From Desulfocapsaceae bacterium (GTDB lineage Bacteria; Desulfobacterota; Desulfobulbia; Desulfobulbales; Desulfocapsaceae): 5,056 nt of DNA. The position numbers and the translations under genes are program-made. How positions within the stretch are numbered: position 1 is the first letter of the stretch; each line of letters opens with the position of its first letter. The notes under the pieces are model-generated. The model was not told the origin of the DNA. It was given only the letters and a program-made list of their open reading frames with translations, and ran no database searches. This document shows positions 1-5,056 of the stretch, one piece after another. Where the stretch lies: the NCBI GenBank assembly GCA_029934775.1, contig JAOZLO010000248.1, positions 1 to 5,056 on the forward strand. The letters run 5' to 3'.

Positions 1-8
1 CGCAGATA

Positions 9-78
9 GCGTAGACTTCGAAGACTGATAAAAATCAAACACAAAAATGTTAAGAGGTAAGCGTAGACTCCGAAATAC
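9..78. repeat. Short direct repeat pair, GCGTAGACTYCGAA core
   Basis: GCGTAGACTTCGAAGAC at 9-25 recurs as GCGTAGACTCCGAAATAC at 61-78, so the first 14 bases match with one change. The copies start 52 bp apart. The first contains the 8-bp palindrome CTTCGAAG, which the C in the second copy breaks. It could be a degenerate intergenic repeat or a protein-binding site; the sequence does not decide between these. Confidence 0.5.
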
Positions 79-89
79 TACAAAATTTA

Positions 90-153
90 CAGGATGACGC
101 TTCAGAAACAACCCACAAACCCTCTTGCAAGTCCTTAACCGGACACTACTGAC
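90..153. repeat. Intergenic repeat family, copy 1
   Basis: This stretch resembles 1172-1259 in the same orientation. Shared blocks, in order, are CAGG-TG, AACAA-CC, AAACCCTCT (117-125), CTTGCAA (124-130) and AACCGGACACT-CTGA (137-152). Over the right-hand 29 bp (124-152 against 1230-1258) I count 24 identities without gaps. Copy 1 lacks about 26 bp that copy 2 carries between AAACCCTCT and CTTGCAA. The two copies flank the + strand ATPase gene. It may be a dispersed intergenic repeat or the end of a decayed mobile element; no transposase is present. Confidence 0.7.
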
Positions 154-155
154 TT

Positions 156-174
156 ATACCCCCTTGTGGGGTGT
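156..174. other. Hairpin just after repeat copy 1
   Basis: ATACCCC (156-162) can pair with GGGGTGT (168-174), giving a 7-bp stem with one G-T wobble and the loop CTTGT. No run of T follows, so an intrinsic terminator on the + strand is not indicated. It could be part of the repeat element's structure or a leader hairpin ahead of the ATPase gene. Confidence 0.4.
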
Positions 175-347
175 TACGACAATCAATAATCCAGGAGTAC
201 CTTTTTAGCAAACTGCTCTCTGAAATTAACAACTTCTTGCGAAATAAGAGTCTTTTGTGCTACTAAAAGAAGGTGTGGATAGTATAGCAGTGGTTTTGGC
301 TGCATAAATCAACAGACTCATTTATCGGGATTGAGTGAAAAAGCTTC

Positions 348-358
348 GAGGGAAAAGG
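348..358 (+). promoter_or_regulatory. Ribosome binding site deciding the ATPase start
   Basis: GAGGG at 348-352 lies 9 bases before ATG 362, followed by a further AGG at 356-358. The earlier in-frame GTG at 335 has no comparable purine-rich site at a good distance and follows an in-frame TGA at 332-334. This favours ATG 362 as the start. Confidence 0.6.
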
Positions 359-361
359 TCA

Positions 362-1135
362 ATGAATACAAATCAGGCCAAGGTAAGCGCAGATACGTCC
401 AGAGAAAAGCCGGTCATTGAAATTATCAATATGCATAAGTGGTTTGGTGATTTTCATGTCTTAAAGGACATAAATCTCCAGGTACAGCCCCAGGAAAAGA
501 TTGTGGTTTGTGGTCCATCCGGCTCAGGAAAATCAACCGTGATTCGTTGTATCAACAGGTTGGAGGAGCACCAGAAGGGACAGATTATTGTAAATGGAAC
601 AGAGCTCTCCCGTGATCTTAAAAATATTGAAAAAGTACGGGCTGAGGTGGGTATGGTTTTTCAGCACTTTAATCTTTTCCCTCATCTGACCATTCTGGAG
701 AATCTGACTTTGGGCCCTGTCTGGGTCAGGAAAATGTCCAGGAAAGAAGCTGAGGAGCTTGCCATGTATTACCTGGAGATCGTTCGTATTCCGGAACAGG
801 CGCTAAAGTATCCGGGACAGATTTCCGGAGGACAGCAACAACGGGTCGCTATTGCCAGGAGTCTCTGTATGAAGCCGAAAATTATGCTCTTTGATGAGCC
901 TACCTCTGCTCTTGATCCTGAAATGATCAAAGAGGTTCTTGATGTTATGGTGGATCTGGCCAAGGAGGGAATGACCATGATAGTGGTAACCCATGAGATG
1001 GGTTTTGCAAAAACGGTTGCCGACAGGGTTATCTTTATGGATTATGGTGAAATAGTAGAAGAAAATGAACCCATTCAATTCTTTGATAATCCCCAGCATG
1101 AGCGTACTCAACTCTTTCTCAGTCAGATCCTCTGA
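362..1135 (+). CDS. Polar amino acid ABC transporter ATP-binding protein (AapP/GlnQ group)
   Basis: This is the cytoplasmic ATPase of a PAAT-family importer, which hydrolyses ATP to drive uptake of polar amino acids or related solutes through a permease pair. From ATG 362 it is 257 residues, normal for the family. All motifs are intact: Walker [10 protein letters not shown] (51-59), Q-loop Gln101, signature SGGQQ (155-159), Walker B LFDEP with catalytic Glu179, D-loop SALD (182-185) and switch His211. Segments such as [10 protein letters not shown] near the N-terminus and the closing [11 protein letters not shown] are typical of the AapP/general amino acid branch. An in-frame GTG at 335 would add nine basic residues (MKKLRGKRS), but the spacing of GAGGG favours ATG 362. 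The gene stands alone on its strand here, with no permease or binding-protein gene downstream; partners may lie to the left or elsewhere. It converges on the methyltransferase gene and is flanked by two copies of an intergenic repeat. The substrate cannot be read from the ATPase. Confidence 0.93.
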   Translation: MNTNQAKVSADTSREKPVIEIINMHKWFGDFHVLKDINLQVQPQEKIVVCGPSGSGKSTVIRCINRLEEHQKGQIIVNGTELSRDLKNIEKVRAEVGMVFQHFNLFPHLTILENLTLGPVWVRKMSRKEAEELAMYYLEIVRIPEQALKYPGQISGGQQQRVAIARSLCMKPKIMLFDEPTSALDPEMIKEVLDVMVDLAKEGMTMIVVTHEMGFAKTVADRVIFMDYGEIVEENEPIQFFDNPQHERTQLFLSQIL

Positions 1136-1144
1136 CTGAATTTG

Positions 1145-1159
1145 TTGTCCTTCGGACAA
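1145..1159. terminator. Small hairpin between convergent genes, possible weak terminator
   Basis: TTGTCC (1145-1150) pairs perfectly with GGACAA (1154-1159) around a TTC loop, ten bases after the ATPase stop codon. The position fits a transcription terminator for the + strand gene and, being symmetric, for the - strand gene too. There is no clear T-run on either side, so it would be a poor intrinsic terminator. It may instead stabilise the mRNA end. Confidence 0.35.
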
Positions 1160-1171
1160 ATCTTAACTGTT

Positions 1172-1259
1172 CAGGTGGTACCCTGCAACAAACCTTAAAC
1201 CCTCTCTCGGAGTCTCACGAGTTCGCTTACTTGCAAAATCCTAACCGGACACTGCTGAT
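1172..1259. repeat. Intergenic repeat family, copy 2, with extra internal segment
   Basis: This is the second copy of the repeat at 90-153, in the same orientation. AAACCCTCT (1197-1205) and the block CTTGCAA...CCTAACCGGACACTGCTGA (1230-1258) match copy 1. Between them sits an additional stretch of about 26 bp (1206-1229) that can form a short hairpin, CTCG (1206-1209) with CGAG (1218-1221). It lies between the convergent ATPase and methyltransferase genes, outside both reading frames. Confidence 0.7.
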
Positions 1260-1290
1260 TCCGACATTTATTATTGCCAGAGAAAACCTG

Positions 1291-2712
1291 TTAAAAGTTG
1301 TTTTTTAAGAATTCTTCCCCCTTTGATATGATTTCATCATGGTCCTCCGGGGTTGTCGGGTCGGCCAAAAGTTCTATAGTCCTCTCTCTTAAAATTTTTT
1401 CTGCCTTTGGTTTCCCCTGTTTTTCCCACTTATCAAGGGTTAAAAAAGGCCAGATGGTACTCGAGAATTGTGAGTTCCTGAAATATTTACCCGTCAGCTC
1501 TGACAGGAAAAAATTTCCTCCTGGCCCGGTACTTGATATATCCGAAAATCCAACAGCTTCATCATCCAGAGAAAAACCGGAACCAAATACTTTCGACTGG
1601 TGAATCAGGTCATCCGCAAAGACCACAAGTTCTGGAGAAAAAACAAGTGAATCAAAACTGCCGCCTACAAAAGGGACCATGCCGGCACTACCCAGGCAGC
1701 TTGTAAAATGATTGATAGTCAGGGTTGTACTGGCAAGAAGATCAGCACCCCAGCCATTCCCACTGCCGGAGGTCCCGCAATGAGGAATTTGATATGATGC
1801 TATCATTTCTGCACAAGCCAGATTCAGCAGTAATGTATGGGGAGAGTAAAAACTGCCGCTGCTCTTCATGTCAAAAGCAGCAGGAAGGCTTCCCAGGATG
1901 ATGGAGGAGCCTTCTTTTACAAGCTGACTGTATACAAGTCCTGCAAGAAGTTCCGCCGTGAGGAGAGTCAGTGTTTCGGCGGGTGTTATGGGGCATGTAG
2001 CACCGGACATGCCGTAATTGGAAAAAATAAGCGGCAGTCCTCTTTTAATCGCCGCATCCATTTTCATGGTGGTTTCAGAATTTAACACCAGCGGAGTAAT
2101 GGGATTTACGTAGGGTATTATGAAAGGCTGAGTAGACACATCTCCTGTGAGATGTTCACAAAGATCCAGGGCTGGATTAAAGGATTCCCAGCTGGAGATA
2201 AGGATTACCAGCGGTTTTACAGTGTTTGCAAGCATTTCCAGAATACCGTAAAGGTCGGCTGTGTCAGGGGGAATGTCCTGGATCACTCCCGGAGTTGAAA
2301 TAAAATCGTAATTGCTAAGACTGTTACCCAGGCCAGCGGCAGCAGTCATATGGTGGCGGTGAAAAGGTTGAATTTCGTTTCTAAACGGATCCTGATAATG
2401 CAGGTTGGTGACGCCAATGCCAAAGACTGTATTCTGGGAACCATCCCCATTCAGTTCAAAACTGGGATTGTTTAGACGATCATATATCTGGATGTGAGAT
2501 GGAGCAGCGGTGATTGCCCACTGAACAAGCTCTCTGGAGATTCTAATGCGCTGGTCGTCATGGGTTTTTCCAAGGGCTTTTTCGAACAGATGCCTGGCTC
2601 TCTTATCATCTACAACTATGCCGGTTTCTTCGAGAATTGAAAGGGCATCATGGTGCACCTTTCCAATTTGTTGCGGGGTCATAACCCTTATTTCCGGTTT
2701 TAAATCGAACAT
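1291..2712 (-). CDS. MttB-family corrinoid methyltransferase, non-pyrrolysine type
   Basis: This is a 473-residue member of the trimethylamine methyltransferase (MttB) superfamily. Known members move a methyl group from a quaternary or tertiary amine to the cobalt of a partner corrinoid protein in the cytoplasm. Family marks include the N-terminal segment HHDALSILEETGIVVDD (20-36), the central Gly/Ser-rich segment GTSGSGNGWGADLL (313-326), GPGGNFFLSE (396-405) and the C-terminal STIWPFLTLDKWEKQG (418-433). In methanogen MttB an amber codon read as pyrrolysine sits in the central region. Here the frame runs from ATG to TAA with no UAG, as in the large non-pyrrolysine branch that includes glycine betaine methyltransferase MtgB. 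The GPGG motif is followed by Asn where many relatives have His. AAGGAG at 2725-2730 precedes the ATG by 12 bases, slightly long. It follows the GntR gene by 31 bp, so co-transcription is likely. The substrate is unknown; betaines, carnitine-like compounds and methylated amines are the reasonable candidates. Confidence 0.87.
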   Translation of the reverse strand: MFDLKPEIRVMTPQQIGKVHHDALSILEETGIVVDDKRARHLFEKALGKTHDDQRIRISRELVQWAITAAPSHIQIYDRLNNPSFELNGDGSQNTVFGIGVTNLHYQDPFRNEIQPFHRHHMTAAAGLGNSLSNYDFISTPGVIQDIPPDTADLYGILEMLANTVKPLVILISSWESFNPALDLCEHLTGDVSTQPFIIPYVNPITPLVLNSETTMKMDAAIKRGLPLIFSNYGMSGATCPITPAETLTLLTAELLAGLVYSQLVKEGSSIILGSLPAAFDMKSSGSFYSPHTLLLNLACAEMIASYQIPHCGTSGSGNGWGADLLASTTLTINHFTSCLGSAGMVPFVGGSFDSLVFSPELVVFADDLIHQSKVFGSGFSLDDEAVGFSDISSTGPGGNFFLSELTGKYFRNSQFSSTIWPFLTLDKWEKQGKPKAEKILRERTIELLADPTTPEDHDEIISKGEEFLKNNF

Positions 2713-2724
2713 GGGGGTGTATTA

Positions 2725-2730
2725 CTCCTT
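2725..2730 (-). promoter_or_regulatory. Ribosome binding site of the MttB-family gene
   Basis: AAGGAG on the - strand lies in the 31-bp gap after the GntR stop codon, 12 bases before ATG 2712. The spacing is longer than usual. I saw no other start codon in the gap that fits better in this frame. Confidence 0.6.
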
Positions 2731-2743
2731 TTCAGCATCTTTA

Positions 2744-3412
2744 TTAAACTGTCAAATAATCATTGGGAAGAAGCCTGTTTATATCGATGCCACTGGCGGC
2801 ACTTTCCAGATGATGTTCCATTGCAAGACCAGCCTGTTTTCTATTTTTGTCCTCCAGCAATTGAACGATTTTCTGATGCTCTGCAGGGGACGTGTTGTTA
2901 ATTTCTACCAGCTGATAGAATGGATCGAACAGGATCAGGTAAATGGTTGTTTTCTGCAAGAGTTCTTTTATGTAATGGAACAATACCTGATTTCCAGATT
3001 TTTCTGCAATTCTCAGGTGAATTGCATTATTTATTTCATAATAGAGATTCAACTCACGGGCCTTGAAAATATTTTTTTCTTTCTCAATCAACATGTAGAG
3101 TTCGAGAAAATCTTTAGGCTTGAGTTTTGTTGCAGCCAGGGATGCAGCCATCTTTTCAAGTTGGGCTCGCACCAGGAAAGACTCCTGAATTTCCTCTAAA
3201 GATGGATTGACTACGGAGGCACCTTTATTGGGTGAATATTCAGCCAGTCCTTCAAAAACCAATCGCTTGACAGCACCTTTAACTGTTGCCCGACTCATAT
3301 TCAAACTCTTGGCCAAAGAGACTTCTTTAAGCTTGCTCCCTTTTTTAATATACCCCTTACTGATAGCAACCTTAACTTTATTATAGGCCAAATCTTCTAA
3401 AGTGACGGCCAC
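2744..3412 (-). CDS. GntR-family transcriptional regulator, FCD (FadR-like) subfamily
   Basis: This 222-residue DNA-binding regulator has an N-terminal winged helix-turn-helix (about 5-70) containing LKEVSLAKSLNMSRATVKGA (28-47) and the wing EGLAEYSPNKGASV (54-67). A C-terminal all-helical FCD ligand domain (about 75-212) follows. The FCD marks VRAQLEKMAASLAA (81-94) and IHLRIAEKSGN (131-141) are present. Asn128, His132, His179 and His201 sit at the usual metal-ligand positions, with Asn in the first place where Asp or Asn is normal. Such regulators bind carboxylates through this metal and usually act as repressors relieved by the ligand. The start is GTG, supported by a very strong GAGGAGGAG site six bases upstream. 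It lies 31 bp before the MttB-family gene and 119 bp after the transporter ATPase gene on the same strand, so it probably controls one or both. No operator palindrome is obvious in the spacer. Confidence 0.9.
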   Translation of the reverse strand: MAVTLEDLAYNKVKVAISKGYIKKGSKLKEVSLAKSLNMSRATVKGAVKRLVFEGLAEYSPNKGASVVNPSLEEIQESFLVRAQLEKMAASLAATKLKPKDFLELYMLIEKEKNIFKARELNLYYEINNAIHLRIAEKSGNQVLFHYIKELLQKTTIYLILFDPFYQLVEINNTSPAEHQKIVQLLEDKNRKQAGLAMEHHLESAASGIDINRLLPNDYLTV

Positions 3413-3418
3413 TTATTT

Positions 3419-3427
3419 CTCCTCCTC
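3419..3427 (-). promoter_or_regulatory. Strong ribosome binding site of the GntR gene
   Basis: GAGGAGGAG on the - strand lies six bases before GTG 3412 and settles that non-ATG start. It continues out of the last units of the 8-bp tandem repeat upstream. Confidence 0.75.
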
Positions 3428-3488
3428 AAGCTTTTATGCCCTTACGCTTCTAAGCCCCTACTCCCTTTTGCCCTTACACCTTTACGCC
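3425..3488 (-). repeat. Degenerate 8-bp tandem repeat, consensus GGCGTAAR
   Basis: Read on the - strand from 3488 down to 3425, the sequence divides into eight consecutive octamers: GGCGTAAA, GGTGTAAG, GGCAAAAG, GGAGTAGG, GGCTTAGA, AGCGTAAG, GGCATAAA and AGCTTGAG. Every unit has G at position 2 and purines at positions 1 and 8, and A at position 6 in seven of eight. It fills most of the 119-bp gap between the ATPase and GntR genes and runs directly into the GntR ribosome binding site. A TAGAAT hexamer (3494-3489) just upstream looks like a -10 box, but I see no good -35 at the proper distance. Confidence 0.7.
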
Positions 3489-3531
3489 ATTCTACGTTGA
3501 TATGAAGTTAGACCTTTGTCTGTTTTTTCCG

Positions 3532-4296
3532 CTAAAGAATATGGGCCAGAAATTGCCTGGTTCGCTGTTCTTTGGGGTTATTGAAAATAACTTCCGGAGT
3601 TCCCTCTTCAAGCCAGACCCCTTCATCCATTATCAAGACACGGTCTGCCACATCCCGGGCAAAATGTATCTCATGGGTGACAGCAATAATGGTCATACCT
3701 TCTTTTGCTAACCGCTCCATCACATCCACCACTTCACCTACAAGTTCAGGATCCAATGCGGATGTGGGTTCGTCAAATAACATGACTTTGGGCTTCATGG
3801 CAAGACTTCTTGCTATAGCAACCCGCTGCTGCTGCCCACCGGAGAGGCGGGAAGGGTGTTCATCACGCTTGTCCGTCAACCCCACCCAGTCGAGAAGCTC
3901 TTCAGCATAAAGAATAGCCTGCGTTTTTTCCTGGCCCAGCACTGTTGTCGGTCCCTCAATAATATTTTCCAGTGCTGTCATATGAGGGAAAAGGTTAAAT
4001 GCCTGAAAACACATACCTGTTTTTTTCCGAATCTCCAAAATCTGGTTTTCCCGCTTTTTGTCACTTTCTCCGGCATTAATGACAATATTATCCACTTCAA
4101 TGGTTCCAGCTGTGGGTTCTTCAAGAAAATTAATACAACGGAGCAGTGTACTTTTGCCTGAGCCTGAAGCCCCCAGGATGACAACCACCTCACCTTTGTT
4201 CACCTCAAGATCAATACCGCGAAGCACATGCAGGGTTTTGCCGAATATTTTGTGAACATTATTGATTTTTACCATCGGATTCGGGTTTTCTCTCAT
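3532..4296 (-). CDS. Polar amino acid ABC transporter ATP-binding protein (GlnQ/HisP group)
   Basis: This 254-residue ATPase would energise the importer whose permease gene lies directly upstream. Motifs are complete: Walker [10 protein letters not shown] (42-50), Q-loop Gln98, signature LSGGQQQ (151-157), Walker B VMLFDEP with catalytic Glu176, D-loop SALD (179-182) and switch His208. It differs clearly from the + strand ATPase in this window, for example in the loop [17 protein letters not shown] (76-92), so it is not a recent duplicate. The start codon overlaps the permease stop by 4 bp (ATGA), and AGGAGG at 4302-4307 sits five bases before it, a layout typical of translational coupling. 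An internal Met8 is a possible but less likely start. The stop is TAG; readthrough would add only about eight codons before a TAA. Family membership is secure. The solute is not known, though the downstream methyltransferase suggests a methylated or amino-acid-like compound. Confidence 0.93.
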   Translation of the reverse strand: MRENPNPMVKINNVHKIFGKTLHVLRGIDLEVNKGEVVVILGASGSGKSTLLRCINFLEEPTAGTIEVDNIVINAGESDKKRENQILEIRKKTGMCFQAFNLFPHMTALENIIEGPTTVLGQEKTQAILYAEELLDWVGLTDKRDEHPSRLSGGQQQRVAIARSLAMKPKVMLFDEPTSALDPELVGEVVDVMERLAKEGMTIIAVTHEIHFARDVADRVLIMDEGVWLEEGTPEVIFNNPKEQRTRQFLAHIL

Positions 4297-5056
4297 GATA
4301 TCCTCCTGTCACCCCGGGCCATGCGTTTTTCGATCTTTTCCTGGGCAAATTGCAAAAGACTACACATAAGCCAATAGATAAGAGCCACCATGATTAACAT
4401 CTCCAGAGACTGGAAATGCCTCCTTCCGACTTTTATGGCTCTGTAGGAAAGTTCCCAGACACCCATGAGGGAAACCAGGGAAGAATCCTTAATCATGGCT
4501 ATGAATTCATTTGAAACAGGTGGGATAATCACCCGCAATGCCTGGGGGAAAACTACTCTTTTCATGGTTTGGGTGGTGGTCATACCCAGAGCCTTTGCCG
4601 CTTCTGTCTGGCCGATTGTAATGGACTGAATGCCGGCACGGACTGTTTCAGTCATATAAGCGCCATAGCAGACTCCCAGGGCAAGTATGCCTGCCGGAAT
4701 TGCAGGAAGGGTAAATAAACGCTGAACCCCGGGAATGCCAAATGCTTCAAGTGCTCCGCCTACCTGTGGCAGGGCCAGGTACCACATATAAACCTGGACC
4801 AGAAGGGGGGTTCCCCTGATAAGGGATACATAGGATGTGGCAATACTGTTGAAAACAGGATTTTTGGAAAGCCGGCCCAGGGCTCCTGCCACGGCAAGAA
4901 AACAAGCCAGGGATATGGCCAGAAACGCAACCAGAAACGTATATCCACTACCGGCAAGAATAAAGGGAAGCCATTTTACCATAAATTTAAAATCAAGTCC
5001 CAGAGCAATCAGAAATGTTACCGAAAACAGAGCCAGAACAACAAAAGCTATGCTCA
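4293..5056 (-). CDS. Polar amino acid ABC transporter permease (HisM/GlnP family), 5' end beyond the window
   Basis: This inner-membrane subunit of a PAAT importer forms the translocation path and docks the ATPase encoded by the next gene. From the internal ATG 4982 it has 229 residues. The frame continues without a stop for 24 further codons to the edge, encoding a hydrophobic stretch ([20 protein letters not shown]) that looks like a membrane helix and then DFKF. The true start therefore probably lies outside the window, and ATG 4982 also lacks a good ribosome binding site. Counting from that Met, family marks are [10 protein letters not shown] (56-65), [12 protein letters not shown] (107-118) and the EAA loop [22 protein letters not shown] (127-148) that contacts the ATPase. 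Further hydrophobic segments lie at about 12-34, 95-110 and 192-212. The C-terminus is basic ([12 protein letters not shown]), as expected for a cytoplasmic tail. It overlaps the ATPase gene by 4 bp. A binding-protein gene may lie further right. Confidence 0.9.
   Translation of the reverse strand, partial: SIAFVVLALFSVTFLIALGLDFKFMVKWLPFILAGSGYTFLVAFLAISLACFLAVAGALGRLSKNPVFNSIATSYVSLIRGTPLLVQVYMWYLALPQVGGALEAFGIPGVQRLFTLPAIPAGILALGVCYGAYMTETVRAGIQSITIGQTEAAKALGMTTTQTMKRVVFPQALRVIIPPVSNEFIAMIKDSSLVSLMGVWELSYRAIKVGRRHFQSLEMLIMVALIYWLMCSLLQFAQEKIEKRMARGDRRIS
4302..4307 (-). promoter_or_regulatory. Ribosome binding site of the second ATPase, inside the permease gene
   Basis: AGGAGG on the - strand is five bases before ATG 4296 and lies within the last codons of the permease gene, consistent with coupled translation of the two transporter subunits. 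Confidence 0.7.

Larger units (their letters stand above)
1..361. other. Non-coding leader upstream of the + strand ATPase gene
   Basis: I find no supportable gene here. The longest ATG-started frame I checked (from 94) stops after 14 codons. An open frame running in from the left edge ends at a TGA at 26-28 and could be the tail of an upstream gene, but only eight codons are visible. The stretch holds a short direct repeat (9-25 and 61-78), one copy of an intergenic repeat (90-153) and a hairpin (156-174). No good promoter is evident: the best pairs, such as TTGCGA at 237-242 with TACTAA at 261-266, match consensus poorly. Confidence 0.6.

Noticed and set aside
2..28. C-terminal tail of a gene entering from the left
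   Set aside because: Eight open codons before TGA are too few to support a gene, and the same bases recur at 61-78 as a non-coding repeat.
9..152. CRISPR array
   Set aside because: Only two imperfect short copies are present, of the wrong length, with no regular spacers and no cas genes nearby.
237..285. Promoter for the + strand ATPase (TTGCGA/TACTAA or TTGTGC/TAGTAT)
   Set aside because: Both candidate pairs match consensus weakly or have poor spacing, so no promoter is called.
90..1259. Integron attC sites flanking a gene cassette
   Set aside because: The TAAC-containing blocks do not match the RYYYAAC / GTTRRRY core pair, and I saw no paired inverse core at suitable spacing.
2546..3199. 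217-codon + strand open frame
   Set aside because: It runs antisense across the ends of the GntR and MttB-family genes, both of which have clear family motifs. Its translation shows no recognisable domain.
3532..3534. TAG stop of the second ATPase as possible pyrrolysine readthrough
   Set aside because: The protein already ends at the normal family C-terminus (FLAHIL) and readthrough would add only about eight codons. Nothing in the window shows pyrrolysine genes.

Overview
The window holds one complete gene on the + strand and four genes on the - strand, one of them cut by the right edge. Moderate GC, dense Shine-Dalgarno sites and a corrinoid-type MttB-family methyltransferase next to polar-amino-acid ABC transporter genes suggest an anaerobic bacterium. 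A sulfate reducer of the Desulfobacterota would fit. This taxonomic reading is an inference from gene content; there is no rRNA or marker gene here.

Layout: 1-361 is a leader without a convincing gene, carrying a short direct repeat, one copy of an intergenic repeat family and a hairpin. 362-1135 (+) encodes a complete PAAT-type ABC ATPase (AapP/GlnQ group) with no permease beside it in the window. 1136-1290 is a convergent intergenic region with a small hairpin and a second copy of the intergenic repeat. 1291-2712 (-) encodes an MttB-family methyltransferase without an in-frame UAG, so a non-pyrrolysine member. 2744-3412 (-) encodes a GntR/FCD regulator, 31 bp upstream of the methyltransferase. 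3413-3531 is a spacer containing a degenerate 8-bp tandem repeat that runs into the regulator's ribosome binding site. 3532-4296 (-) is a second PAAT ABC ATPase, overlapping by 4 bp the permease at 4293-5056 (-). The permease reading frame stays open to the window edge.

Working model (inference): the - strand genes form an uptake and catabolism unit. The ABC transporter would import a small amino-acid-like or methylated amine solute, the MttB homologue would demethylate it onto a corrinoid protein encoded elsewhere, and the FCD-type regulator would sense a carboxylated ligand and control the genes. No corrinoid protein, corrinoid:folate methyltransferase or solute-binding protein gene lies in this window. 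The families are all known; the less ordinary signals are the intergenic repeats and the transporter-regulator-methyltransferase grouping.
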